Of a stretch of 32,597 nt of DNA, positions 25,667 through 32,537 are shown one piece after another. The stretch lies in the NCBI GenBank assembly GCA_913045055.1, contig CAJWPI010000019.1:1-32597 (forward strand). The letters run 5' to 3'. A program made the translations under genes and the position numbers. The notes under the pieces were generated by a model, which saw nothing but the letters and a program-made list of their open reading frames with translations, ran no database searches and was not told the DNA's origin. This DNA is from an uncultured Gammaproteobacteria bacterium. Lineage in GTDB: Bacteria > Pseudomonadota > Gammaproteobacteria > Magnimaribacterales > Magnimaribacteraceae. Position 1 is the stretch's first letter, and the number at the start of each line of letters is the position of its first letter.

Positions 25667-26755
25667 TTAAAAAATTATTTTCCCTTCTTTAACAAACCTT
25701 GGTTTACCAATCGAAGCTTCAATCATCTTACCTCTAAGTTCCGAAAAGCAAATTCTCTTATCAGAAGGAGGTATTCTAGCTAAAGCAATAGATTTTTTCA
25801 GCGTTGGCGAATAAGTTCCGCTTGTCACGACGCCTTTAGTATTTTTGTTATTATCTAAAAATACTTCATGATCAGTTCTCACTATAGATCTGTCCTTGAA
25901 CATAAGACCTTTTAGGGTATGGAAGCCTCCTTTCTCTTTTTTAAGTTCAAATGATTTTTTCCCTATAAATTCTCTTTTTTTATCTTCCAAAGACACTGTC
26001 CAAGCCATATTACATTCTAGAGGTGAAATCTCATCATTCATTTCAAAACCATAAAGATTCATTCCAGCCTCTAATCTAAGGGTGTCTCTTGCACCAAGCC
26101 CCGATGGATTCGCACCACTTTCTACTGCTTGTAACCAGATATTTTTTACTTCTCTAGAAGGAATCATAACCTCGACTCCCGTCTCTCCTGTGTAACCAGT
26201 TTTACTGATCAACATTTCATCTTCAATTACACTTTGAAAAGCCCTTTTATTTTTAAGCTCATCTAGTAATGTTTTAGAAAGAAATTGAGAAATTACTCTA
26301 AGATAATTTGGACCCTGAATAGCAAGCATTGCAAGATCTTCTCTTAAAGTCATTATTAATGAATGCTCTTTTATATGCTGCCTTATCCACTTAATGACTT
26401 TTTCTTTAGTTGCACAATTTATTACCAACCTGTAACCAAAAGGCATTCTATATGCGATAAGATCATCTAACACTCCTCCAGATTCATTTAGAATTGCTGA
26501 ATATATTGCATCTCCATCTTCTGTTAAGTTTTCAATATCATTTGCTAATATTTTTCTGAGAAATGACTTACAGCCTGGACCCTTAAAGTCTAAAAAGGTC
26601 ATATGGGAAACATCAAAAATACCACACCCTTTTCTAACCATTAAATGTTCTTCTATTTGAGATCCAAAATTTATAGGCATGGTCCACCCATTGAATTCTA
26701 TCATCCTTCCTGATGCGGCAAGATGAGTTTCAAAGAGAGCAGTTTTTTGAGTCAA
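25667..26755 (-). CDS. gcvT: Glycine cleavage T-protein (aminomethyltransferase)
   Basis: Releases ammonia from the aminomethyl-H-protein and forms 5,10-methylene-tetrahydrofolate. The 362 residues match the E. coli protein in layout: FNGWTMPINFGSQIEEH and IFDVSHMTFLDFKG near the N-terminus, TGYTGETGVEV, GLGARDTLRLEAGMNLYG and the GcvT C-terminal domain. The start is a TTG at 26755 (MTQKTALFETH aligns with the E. coli start); the first in-frame codons upstream contain a stop and no Shine-Dalgarno sequence is visible. No glycine riboswitch is seen in the leader. Confidence 0.96.
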   Translation of the reverse strand: MTQKTALFETHLAASGRMIEFNGWTMPINFGSQIEEHLMVRKGCGIFDVSHMTFLDFKGPGCKSFLRKILANDIENLTEDGDAIYSAILNESGGVLDDLIAYRMPFGYRLVINCATKEKVIKWIRQHIKEHSLIMTLREDLAMLAIQGPNYLRVISQFLSKTLLDELKNKRAFQSVIEDEMLISKTGYTGETGVEVMIPSREVKNIWLQAVESGANPSGLGARDTLRLEAGMNLYGFEMNDEISPLECNMAWTVSLEDKKREFIGKKSFELKKEKGGFHTLKGLMFKDRSIVRTDHEVFLDNNKNTKGVVTSGTYSPTLKKSIALARIPPSDKRICFSELRGKMIEASIGKPRFVKEGKIIF

Positions 26756-26844
26756 AGGAAAATTATTTTAATGATCATTTTACTTATAATTAATAAATGA
26801 GTCCCTAAAAAAATAGTTTTATCCACTAATTCTGTGGATAACAT
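26752..26844 (-). CDS. Possible 30-codon upstream ORF ending on the gcvT start
   Basis: ATG at 26844 opens a 30-codon frame (MLSTELVDK...) whose TGA overlaps the gcvT TTG as TTGA, mimicking the ATGA junctions elsewhere in the window. GAGGAG lies about 16 bases before the ATG, which is too far for a normal site. The peptide is unremarkable, hydrophobic and AT-biased in codons. It may be chance; if translated it would explain how gcvT is initiated without its own Shine-Dalgarno sequence. Confidence 0.2.
   Translation of the reverse strand: MLSTELVDKTIFLGTHLLIISKMIIKIIFL
26819..26841. promoter_or_regulatory. Inverted pair of DnaA-box-like sequences
   Basis: TTATCCACT (26819-26827) faces TGTGGATAA (26833-26841), whose complement TTATCCACA is the exact consensus DnaA box. 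The perfect inverted repeat is 8 + 7 + 8 bases. It sits in the 221-base gap between gcvT and the divergent aminotransferase, 64 bases upstream of the gcvT start. No dnaA, gidA or rpmH is nearby. It could instead be the operator of an unrelated regulator. Confidence 0.5.
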
Positions 26845-26936
26845 TGTTAATATTTTATTTCTCCTCAACTATTTAATGCATTTTATAGACTGATCAAAAT
26901 TTGAGCACTTAATAAGTGACTGTAACGATAATAGTC

Positions 26937-26967
26937 AAGGTGTTATTATTTTAATTCTAAACACCTT
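26937..26967 (+). repeat. Inverted repeat just upstream of the aminotransferase start
   Basis: AAGGTGTT (26937-26944) and AACACCTT (26960-26967) form a perfect 8-base inverted repeat with a 15-base loop, ending 9 bases before the ATG. The left arm holds the only SD-like bases (AAGG) of the leader. It could be a hairpin controlling translation or an operator. Confidence 0.45.
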
Positions 26968-26976
26968 ACTATAAAT

Positions 26977-28203
26977 ATGGATTTATCATTCAATGACTTA
27001 AGCGAACTTGAAGAAAAATATTCTTCTATGAAGTCTAAGGGCTTTAATCTCGACTTAACAAGAGGTAAACCAAGCGAAAGTCAGTTGGATTTATCAAACG
27101 AATTGGACGGAATTTTATTAAACAGCTTTGTTCTAGAAAATACTGATATTAGAAATTATGGAAATATAAAAGGTCTGACTGGTTGTAGAGAGCTGGGTGC
27201 AAAAATCTTAAACTACCCTTCAGGCAATGTTCTTGCTGGTGGCAATAGCAGCCTAACATTAATGTCTCAATACTTGATGAGCCTGTTTCTTCATGGTTCA
27301 GGAAAAGGCCCTTGGAAGTCTGATGAAAGAATAACCTTTCTTTGTCCCTCTCCAGGCTATGACAGACATTTTAAATTATGTGAAGAATTTGGCATAAATA
27401 TGATACCAGTTCCCTTAACAGGTGAAGGACCTGATATTGAATATATTAAGAAAATATCTAAAGAAGATAATTCTGTTAGGGGCATCTGGTGTGTTCCAAA
27501 GCATTCTAATCCAACCGGTGATATATACAGCAAAGACTGCATTCAGAATATGCTGGAATTAGTTAATCACCTAGATAAAGAGTTTAAAATATTTTGGGAT
27601 AATGCTTATGCGGTTCACGACTTCTTGCCTTGCAACTCATTACCAAGTATTTTCGATTTAGCCACTGAGCAGGGGTGCCTTGATTCAGTGGTAGCTTTTG
27701 CCTCTACTTCAAAAATAACATTTGCTGGTGGGGGAGTAAGCTTTATAGCATTATCTGATAATAATCTAGAGATTTTCTTGAAGCATTATTCTTCCGTAAC
27801 CATTGGACCAGACAAAGTTAACCAAGCAAGACACGAAAGGCTGTTTAAAACTTATGAAGATCTTGAAAAACATATGGAAAAACATGCCGAGATAATTAAA
27901 CCAAAGTTTGAAATAGTAGAGAAATGGTTATCGCTACAAAACTTTGGATCTTGGACTAAACCTTCAGGTGGATACTTTGTTTCTTTTAATACTAAACCAG
28001 GACTAGCTAAAAAAACAATTCAACTTGCATTAGATGTAGGTCTAAAGCTCACCCCAGCAGGTTCAACTTACCCTTATGGTGTAGACCCACTAGACCAGAA
28101 TATAAGGCTAGCTCCTACAGCCTGTTCTGTCCATGAACTTGAAGAAGCTATGGAGATGTTTATTACTTGTGTAGCTCTTGCAACTTTGCAACAAGAGACT
28201 TAA
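26977..28203 (+). CDS. Aspartate aminotransferase, subgroup Ic-like (MocR-type fold I)
   Basis: PLP-dependent fold type I aminotransferase resembling the Corynebacterium AspT group (Pfam Asp_aminotransf/MocR class) rather than E. coli AspC. The 408 residues carry LDLTRGKPSESQLDLS near the N-terminus, NPTG at 178-181, and the DNAYAVHD segment with Asp208 and Tyr211 for the PLP ring. The Schiff-base lysine is Lys246 in FASTSKITFAGGG, with the substrate arginine expected in NIRLAPT. Aspartate as substrate is inferred from this subgroup. The ATG lies just downstream of a hairpin with no ordinary ribosome-binding site. The 3' end overlaps hspQ by 4 bases. Confidence 0.88.
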   Translation: MDLSFNDLSELEEKYSSMKSKGFNLDLTRGKPSESQLDLSNELDGILLNSFVLENTDIRNYGNIKGLTGCRELGAKILNYPSGNVLAGGNSSLTLMSQYLMSLFLHGSGKGPWKSDERITFLCPSPGYDRHFKLCEEFGINMIPVPLTGEGPDIEYIKKISKEDNSVRGIWCVPKHSNPTGDIYSKDCIQNMLELVNHLDKEFKIFWDNAYAVHDFLPCNSLPSIFDLATEQGCLDSVVAFASTSKITFAGGGVSFIALSDNNLEIFLKHYSSVTIGPDKVNQARHERLFKTYEDLEKHMEKHAEIIKPKFEIVEKWLSLQNFGSWTKPSGGYFVSFNTKPGLAKKTIQLALDVGLKLTPAGSTYPYGVDPLDQNIRLAPTACSVHELEEAMEMFITCVALATLQQET

Positions 28204-28532
28204 TTCTTGCTTTGGTCCAAAATCTTGTAAGATTGACCATCAAAATCTCCAAAAAAAACATTCACATCAGGATGTTCAACTGGAGACCGGCTATCATCTA
28301 CCAATAAGTTTTGCTGAGAAACATATGCGGAATAAAAGATTTGATCGTTTTCAGCAAACACGTGATAAAAGGGCTGGTCTTTTCTTGGCCTCATAGCACT
28401 TGGTATAGATTGATACCATTCCTCTGTGTTATTAAATTCTGGGTCTACATCATAAATTACACCCCTAAAATCAAGATATTTATGTTTTACTATCTGACCT
28501 ATAGAATATTCAGTTTCAATAATGTCTGTCAT
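28200..28532 (-). CDS. hspQ: Heat-shock protein HspQ
   Basis: Small heat-shock protein (YccV family) that in E. coli binds hemimethylated DNA and in Yersinia enhances Lon specificity. The 110 residues contain the family pattern GQIVKHKYLDFRGVIYDVDPEF, RPRKDQPFYHVFAENDQ and AYVSQQNLL. The ATG overlaps the stop of the upstream flavoprotein gene by ATGA, so it is probably expressed as the second gene of that unit. No separate heat-shock promoter can be pointed to. It converges with the aminotransferase gene. Confidence 0.94.
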   Translation of the reverse strand: MTDIIETEYSIGQIVKHKYLDFRGVIYDVDPEFNNTEEWYQSIPSAMRPRKDQPFYHVFAENDQIFYSAYVSQQNLLVDDSRSPVEHPDVNVFFGDFDGQSYKILDQSKN

Positions 28533-29740
28533 AACAATAACTCATTTAAGTCTGCTGAAGCATCAAGAAGGTTATCAGAACTTATTTTTGTTCTATTTGC
28601 AACTAGCTTTTTGCATACCATAAAATCTTTTGGATTATTTACTGCGTCTACTGCAATTAAAGAATCTTCTTTTAGATAAAATAGTAAGAAGGACTTTCCG
28701 TCTTCTGCTTCTCTTTTCACAGTCCTATCATGGTCACCAGAGATGCCCACAATTTGTAATTTATGATCGTATTGGTCTGACCAAAACCAAGGCACTTGGT
28801 TGTAGGAGTTTTTTTCTCCAAGTATAGAAGAGGCTACTGTTTTTCCTTGCTCTATAGCGTTGTGTACTGATTCCAGCCTGAGTCTCGTTTGTAGTATTTT
28901 ATTAGGATGGTTTGTACAGTCTCCACAAGCATAAATATCTGAATCTTCTGTTTGACAATATTCATCAACCCAGATTCCATTCTCACACTTTAAACCTGCT
29001 TCAGATGCTAACTCTTGGTTAGGTAGTATACCTGCCCCAACAACAACAAAATCTGTATCTATTTCTTGATTGGTGCAATAAACCTTTGAAACCGAACCCT
29101 TTCCTCCAAATGATTCTAGAGCAGAATTTAAGAATATTTTAACTCCATTTTGAGTATGTAGATTTTGATAATATTCAGAAATTAGTGGATCTACAGTCCT
29201 GTTCATAACTCTATCGGCCATTTCTATGATACTTACTTTGACACCCAATTGATTAGCAACAGCAGCAACCTCTAGACCAATATATCCGGCCCCCACTATT
29301 ACTAAATTCTTTTTGTTTTGTATCAGACTTCTGATGTTGTCTGCATCCTTTATATTTCTTAGATAATGAATGTTAGAGAGTTCTGAACCTTCTACATCTA
29401 GTTTCCTTACTCTACTTCCTGTTGCAATTACTAATTTACCGTAATTAACAATATTGCCATCGTTAAGCTTTAAAGCTTTCTTTCCTCTATTTATATTTTG
29501 AACAGTTTTATTAAGAATAAGCTCTATTTCGTTATTCTTATAAAAGTCTCTATTTTTAGTATGTACCCTTTCAAGACCTACTTTCCCAAATAAATAATCT
29601 TTCGATAAAGGGGGTCTTTGGTAAGGAATATGGTCTTCCTCTGCAATAATAGTTATTGATTCTTTATAATCACTCGCCCTTAAAGAAACGAGGCATTGAC
29701 TGGCGGATTGACCACCTCCAATAACGACAACTTCACTCAT
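28529..29740 (-). CDS. FAD-dependent ferredoxin/rubredoxin reductase-like protein
   Basis: Flavoprotein of the class that passes electrons from NAD(P)H to ferredoxin or rubredoxin (AlkT, BphA4 and relatives). The 403 residues show an N-terminal dinucleotide motif VVVIGGGQSASQ (4-15) and the family stretch PYQRPPLSKDYLFG (39-52). The ATG box is IATGSR at 105-110, the second Rossmann motif is GAGYIGLEVAA at 150-160, and the FAD-binding motif is IYACGDC. No ferredoxin, rubredoxin or hydroxylase gene lies within the window, so the partner is unknown. It is divergent from an ABM monooxygenase gene and overlaps hspQ by ATGA. Confidence 0.92.
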   Translation of the reverse strand: MSEVVVIGGGQSASQCLVSLRASDYKESITIIAEEDHIPYQRPPLSKDYLFGKVGLERVHTKNRDFYKNNEIELILNKTVQNINRGKKALKLNDGNIVNYGKLVIATGSRVRKLDVEGSELSNIHYLRNIKDADNIRSLIQNKKNLVIVGAGYIGLEVAAVANQLGVKVSIIEMADRVMNRTVDPLISEYYQNLHTQNGVKIFLNSALESFGGKGSVSKVYCTNQEIDTDFVVVGAGILPNQELASEAGLKCENGIWVDEYCQTEDSDIYACGDCTNHPNKILQTRLRLESVHNAIEQGKTVASSILGEKNSYNQVPWFWSDQYDHKLQIVGISGDHDRTVKREAEDGKSFLLFYLKEDSLIAVDAVNNPKDFMVCKKLVANRTKISSDNLLDASADLNELLL

Positions 29741-29761
29741 AAAAAAAATACTCGAAAAAAA

Positions 29762-29786
29762 TTGTAAATAGAAATAAAGTTTACAA
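29762..29786. promoter_or_regulatory. Candidate operator between the flavoprotein and ABM genes
   Basis: TTGTAAA (29762-29768) and TTTACAA (29780-29786) form a perfect 7-base inverted repeat with 11 bases between them, centred in the 74-base divergent gap. TTTACA could also serve as a -35 for the plus-strand gene. Candidate binding site for a dimeric regulator. Confidence 0.35.
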
Positions 29787-29814
29787 CTTATTAATAAAAA
29801 AAGAGAGGTTTTAA

Positions 29815-30099
29815 ATGGTTGGAGTATTTGCTATTTTAAAAATACAAGAAGGTTCAAATAAAGAATTTGAAAGTGCTGCCCGACTAATGGAAGAAGCAGT
29901 AAAAAAAAATGAACCAGGTAATAATTACTATAATTTCTATAAAGGACAGGATGACACGACATATATAGTTATGGAGAGATATAATTCTCAAGAAGATTTA
30001 GATGCCCATTCTCAAACTGAACATATGAAAACAATTGGAGCAGAAATGGGAAAATACTTATCTGGAGCTCCAGAAATAAAAGTTTTTGAGAGTCTATAA
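29815..30099 (+). CDS. ABM-family monooxygenase (YgiN-like)
   Basis: Small ferredoxin-like alpha/beta-barrel protein of the antibiotic biosynthesis monooxygenase family; relatives oxidise quinols without a bound cofactor, others have no known activity. The 94 residues begin VGVFAILKIQEGSNKEFESA and include NYYNFYKGQDDTTYIVMERYNSQEDLDAHSQTEHM (in pieces), with His-X-X-Thr-X-His in the substrate loop. AGAGAGG lies 6 bases before the ATG, the best ribosome-binding site in this part of the window. It ends 2 bases before the convergent zapE stop. Confidence 0.9.
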   Translation: MVGVFAILKIQEGSNKEFESAARLMEEAVKKNEPGNNYYNFYKGQDDTTYIVMERYNSQEDLDAHSQTEHMKTIGAEMGKYLSGAPEIKVFESL

Positions 30100-30101
30100 C
30101 C

Positions 30102-31160
30102 CTAATGTAAGTGTGGTCTAGATAAATATTCTTTTGAAGTCATTTCTTTTATTCTGCTGTAAGTTCTTTTAAATACTTTAGAAAGCTTAGAGCCCCTATA
30201 GATCTCCAGAATGCTTACTTGTGAAGAGAGTAATAAGTTAACATTTCTTTCATAACATTCATCAATTAAAGCAATAAATCTTCTTGCTTGATTATCTTGA
30301 TCTTCAGTTAGTATTGGTATGTTTGAGATAAATAGAGTATGAAATTCTTTACATATTTCAATATAGTCATTAGTACTTCTTGGCCCATCACAGATTGATT
30401 TAAAATCAAACCAGATTACACCTCCGGACTTTTTGATTGTATTGATGCTTCTACCAAGAATTGTAATATTATTAGTAGACACCTCCTCCCCGTGCATCAA
30501 TGCTTTAAAATTATTTTCCAGGATATTTCCAGACCTATCTTCCTGTAACAGAACATGAATTTCAGATTTTTCTAGCTCCCTTAGCCTGTAATCTTGTTTT
30601 GATTCGAGTTTATAAATAGAAGTATTTTTTATAATTGTATTAATCGTTGGGTAGAACCTTTCTCTATGCAGACCATCTTTATAAAGATGGTCAGGGTGAG
30701 AGTTAGAGGTAGTAATTAAGGTGGTACCTGACAAAAAAAGTTTATCTAGAAATCTAGACAAGATCATTGCATCTCCTATATCTTCTACATAGAATTCATC
30801 AAGACAGAATACTCTGTATTTTTTGTTAAGCTTCTTTACGAGAATAGATATAGGGTCTTTTTTTCCTGATAAACTCTTCAATTCATCATGAATATTTTTC
30901 ATGAACCTATGGAAATGAATTCGTTGTTTTTCTTTAATTTTTAAACTTTTAAAGAAGATATCCATTATTTTCGTTTTTCCCCTTCCAACTTCTCCATAAA
31001 TATAAATACCCTTTATATTTTTTTTAGTAAATAATCTTTTAGATTCTGATAAAAGGTTGAGATGCAGGAGATCTAAATGTTCTAATAGTTTTAATTGAGC
31101 GCTATCTATAGTTAACTCTCCATCTGATAACATTTCCTTATATATTTCTGAAGGTTTCAA
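30102..31160 (-). CDS. zapE: ZapE / AFG1-like ATPase
   Basis: P-loop ATPase related to mitochondrial AFG1; the E. coli protein associates with the divisome and affects Z-ring stability. The 352 residues have Walker A GEVGRGKT at 56-63, the RIHFHRFM box typical of the family at 80-87, Walker B VFCLDE ending at Glu122, and the sensor stretch TLITTSNSHPDHLYKDGLHRERFYP. The start is a TTG at 31160, with a GAGA-like site 7 bases upstream. It is followed downstream by a convergent end and preceded by the GFA-family gene with 16 bases between. Confidence 0.94.
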   Translation of the reverse strand: MKPSEIYKEMLSDGELTIDSAQLKLLEHLDLLHLNLLSESKRLFTKKNIKGIYIYGEVGRGKTKIMDIFFKSLKIKEKQRIHFHRFMKNIHDELKSLSGKKDPISILVKKLNKKYRVFCLDEFYVEDIGDAMILSRFLDKLFLSGTTLITTSNSHPDHLYKDGLHRERFYPTINTIIKNTSIYKLESKQDYRLRELEKSEIHVLLQEDRSGNILENNFKALMHGEEVSTNNITILGRSINTIKKSGGVIWFDFKSICDGPRSTNDYIEICKEFHTLFISNIPILTEDQDNQARRFIALIDECYERNVNLLLSSQVSILEIYRGSKLSKVFKRTYSRIKEMTSKEYLSRPHLH

Positions 31161-31176
31161 GAGAAATCTCAGATGT

Positions 31177-31596
31177 TCAGAGGTTGTTGGGGTTATGAGT
31201 AAAACTATCTATTTCATCATCTACAGGTGACCAATTCTCAGCAGTTGTATTCCAAAAACTAGATTTAACCTTTATCCAAGAAGAATCGTCCAGACTACCG
31301 GCTTTAATAAACTTTATTTCTTTCATTTCTTCTACAAAACTTATCAAGGGCGACCCACATTCATGACAAAAACCCCTGTTAACATGTCCACCATCTTTTC
31401 CAGTAACAGAGAAAAATTTTATTTCCCCCTTTATAACAACAGAAGAACTTGGAATAAGAACAATAGTTGCTTTTCCACTACCTGTTGATTTTTGACAATC
31501 TTTGCAATGACAGTGATGGGAAGAAATCACATCATCTTTATCAAAGTTATATCTAACTAGGCCACAGAGACAACCGCCTTCTACCTTATTAGTCAT
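31177..31596 (-). CDS. GFA-family zinc-binding protein
   Basis: Member of the Gfa/CENP-V fold family named after a glutathione-dependent formaldehyde-activating enzyme; most members have no proven activity. The 139 residues hold all seven expected zinc-site cysteines: Cys9 and Cys11 (GGCLCGLV), Cys29, Cys31 and Cys34 (CHCKDC), Cys77 and Cys80 (CHECG). The ATG has a strong AAGGAG 5 to 6 bases upstream. It follows the DUF1295 gene by 9 bases and is probably cotranscribed with it and with zapE. Confidence 0.93.
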   Translation of the reverse strand: MTNKVEGGCLCGLVRYNFDKDDVISSHHCHCKDCQKSTGSGKATIVLIPSSSVVIKGEIKFFSVTGKDGGHVNRGFCHECGSPLISFVEEMKEIKFIKAGSLDDSSWIKVKSSFWNTTAENWSPVDDEIDSFTHNPNNL

Positions 31597-31605
31597 GATT
31601 TCTCC

Positions 31606-32469
31606 TTACTTTATTTTAAGAAATAATTTTGGTGTTGATTCTAAGTATTTTTTGTATTCTGGGTCTTCTCCCCATCTCTTGAGTGCCTTATTTTCTAGCA
31701 TGGGGACACCGCTTATTTTTATTAACAATACATATACAAATATAGGAGAAATTAATGTTACTAATTGCCAACCCTCAAGAACAGGAAACGCAATCATAGC
31801 AATGCCTATCCAAAGTAGTATTTCTCCAAAATAATTGGGATGTCTAGATAACTGCCAAAGACCTTCATTAATAAATTTGTGTTCGTTTTCTCTTTTTCTA
31901 TTAAAAGTAGTCTTCTGTGAATCAGCTATAACTTCAATAGAAAATCCAATGAACCACAACAAGAAACCCAAGTAACCAAAAGGGCCAAGGGCAACTAACT
32001 TAGTTGAAGCCAAAGCAGCAAGAGCAGCACAGCTTGTAATAAAGACCCAAAGACCACCTATGGTCCACGTTGCAAGAAACCACCAAAACTTAGTTTTCAT
32101 TACATTGAACCTGCTGTCTTTACCTTTTTCTTTTACCCTAAGGAATAAAAAAGTACCAAGACGAAAAGCCCATATCCCAACTAAGACAATTAACAACATA
32201 CTCCTTAAGTCGATATCTGGTTTATTTAAGATAGCGAAAACTAGAACAGCTATATAAGAGATTGAACCAGTCAAGTCGAAATAATGTTCTGTCTGGTAAA
32301 CATAAGAAGGAATAAAAATTATCCAATGTAATAAAAAACCTATAACACCGCACAACGCAAACAAAGAATAACCATTAATCATAATGCTTCCTTCGCTGGC
32401 TGCAAAAATTATTCCTGTAGCTACTAACAAACAAATTAAAATGCTAGATATCGACAATTGTGTGCTCAT
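31606..32469 (-). CDS. DUF1295 / steroid-5-alpha-reductase-like membrane protein
   Basis: Integral membrane protein (about seven hydrophobic segments in 287 residues) of the DUF1295 family, related in fold to ICMT, PEMT and steroid 5-alpha-reductases; the substrate is unknown. Signature pieces are IWAFRLGTFLFLRV near 99-112, SRHPNYFGEILLW at 208-220, and the C-terminal SGVPMLENKALKRWGEDPEYKKYLESTP. It is the second copy of this domain in the window; the other is fused to Psd. A TATAAT ends 6 bases before the ATG, suggesting a leaderless or very short-leader transcript. Confidence 0.92.
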   Translation of the reverse strand: MSTQLSISSILICLLVATGIIFAASEGSIMINGYSLFALCGVIGFLLHWIIFIPSYVYQTEHYFDLTGSISYIAVLVFAILNKPDIDLRSMLLIVLVGIWAFRLGTFLFLRVKEKGKDSRFNVMKTKFWWFLATWTIGGLWVFITSCAALAALASTKLVALGPFGYLGFLLWFIGFSIEVIADSQKTTFNRKRENEHKFINEGLWQLSRHPNYFGEILLWIGIAMIAFPVLEGWQLVTLISPIFVYVLLIKISGVPMLENKALKRWGEDPEYKKYLESTPKLFLKIK

Positions 32470-32475
32470 AGAAGG

Positions 32476-32504
32476 ATTATAAAGAAATGAAGTTGTGGTG
32501 CCCA
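32476..32504 (-). promoter_or_regulatory. Predicted promoter of the DUF1295 gene, overlapping the tRNA remnant
   Basis: On the minus strand TGGGCA (32504-32499, four of six consensus bases) and TATAAT (32481-32476) are 17 bases apart. The -10 ends 6 bases before the ATG, so the transcript would begin at or next to the start codon. The -35 lies in the acceptor end of the tRNA-Phe remnant. Confidence 0.4.
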
Positions 32505-32537
32505 GAGGTGGAATCGAACCACCGACACAAGGATTTT
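32496..32537 (-). other. 3' half of tRNA-Phe (nucleotides 35-76), probable attachment-site remnant
   Basis: Read on the minus strand, the 42 bases match tRNA-Phe from A35 to the encoded CCA. In order they give AAAATCCTT (loop end and anticodon stem), GTGTC variable loop, GGTGG-TTCGATT-CCACC T-arm, and TCTGGGC-A-CCA acceptor end. This is nearly the Pseudomonas tRNA-Phe sequence. Upstream, where the 5' half should be, the anticodon stem does not pair (AGATG against TCCTT), position 34 is T rather than G, and no GCCCAGA acceptor strand or D-arm occurs before the window ends. A break at the anticodon loop is typical of tyrosine-recombinase integration into tRNA genes. Confidence 0.75.

Noticed and set aside
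26819-26841. Chromosomal origin oriC
   Set aside because: Only one inverted pair of DnaA-like boxes is present, with no dnaA, dnaN, gidA or rpmH nearby; kept as a finding, not called an origin.
26756-26976. Glycine riboswitch upstream of gcvT
   Set aside because: The gap is AT-rich and lacks the GC-rich stems and conserved GGA/CCG elements of that class on the gcvT strand.
28311-28679. 122-codon plus-strand frame across hspQ and the flavoprotein gene
   Set aside because: It lies opposite two well-supported genes and shows no recognisable motif.
32508-32530. tRNA-Leu on the plus strand (sequence starting GCCCAGAGGTGG)
   Set aside because: The resemblance is superficial; the T-loop GTTCGATTCC and the CCA end are in the correct place only on the minus strand.
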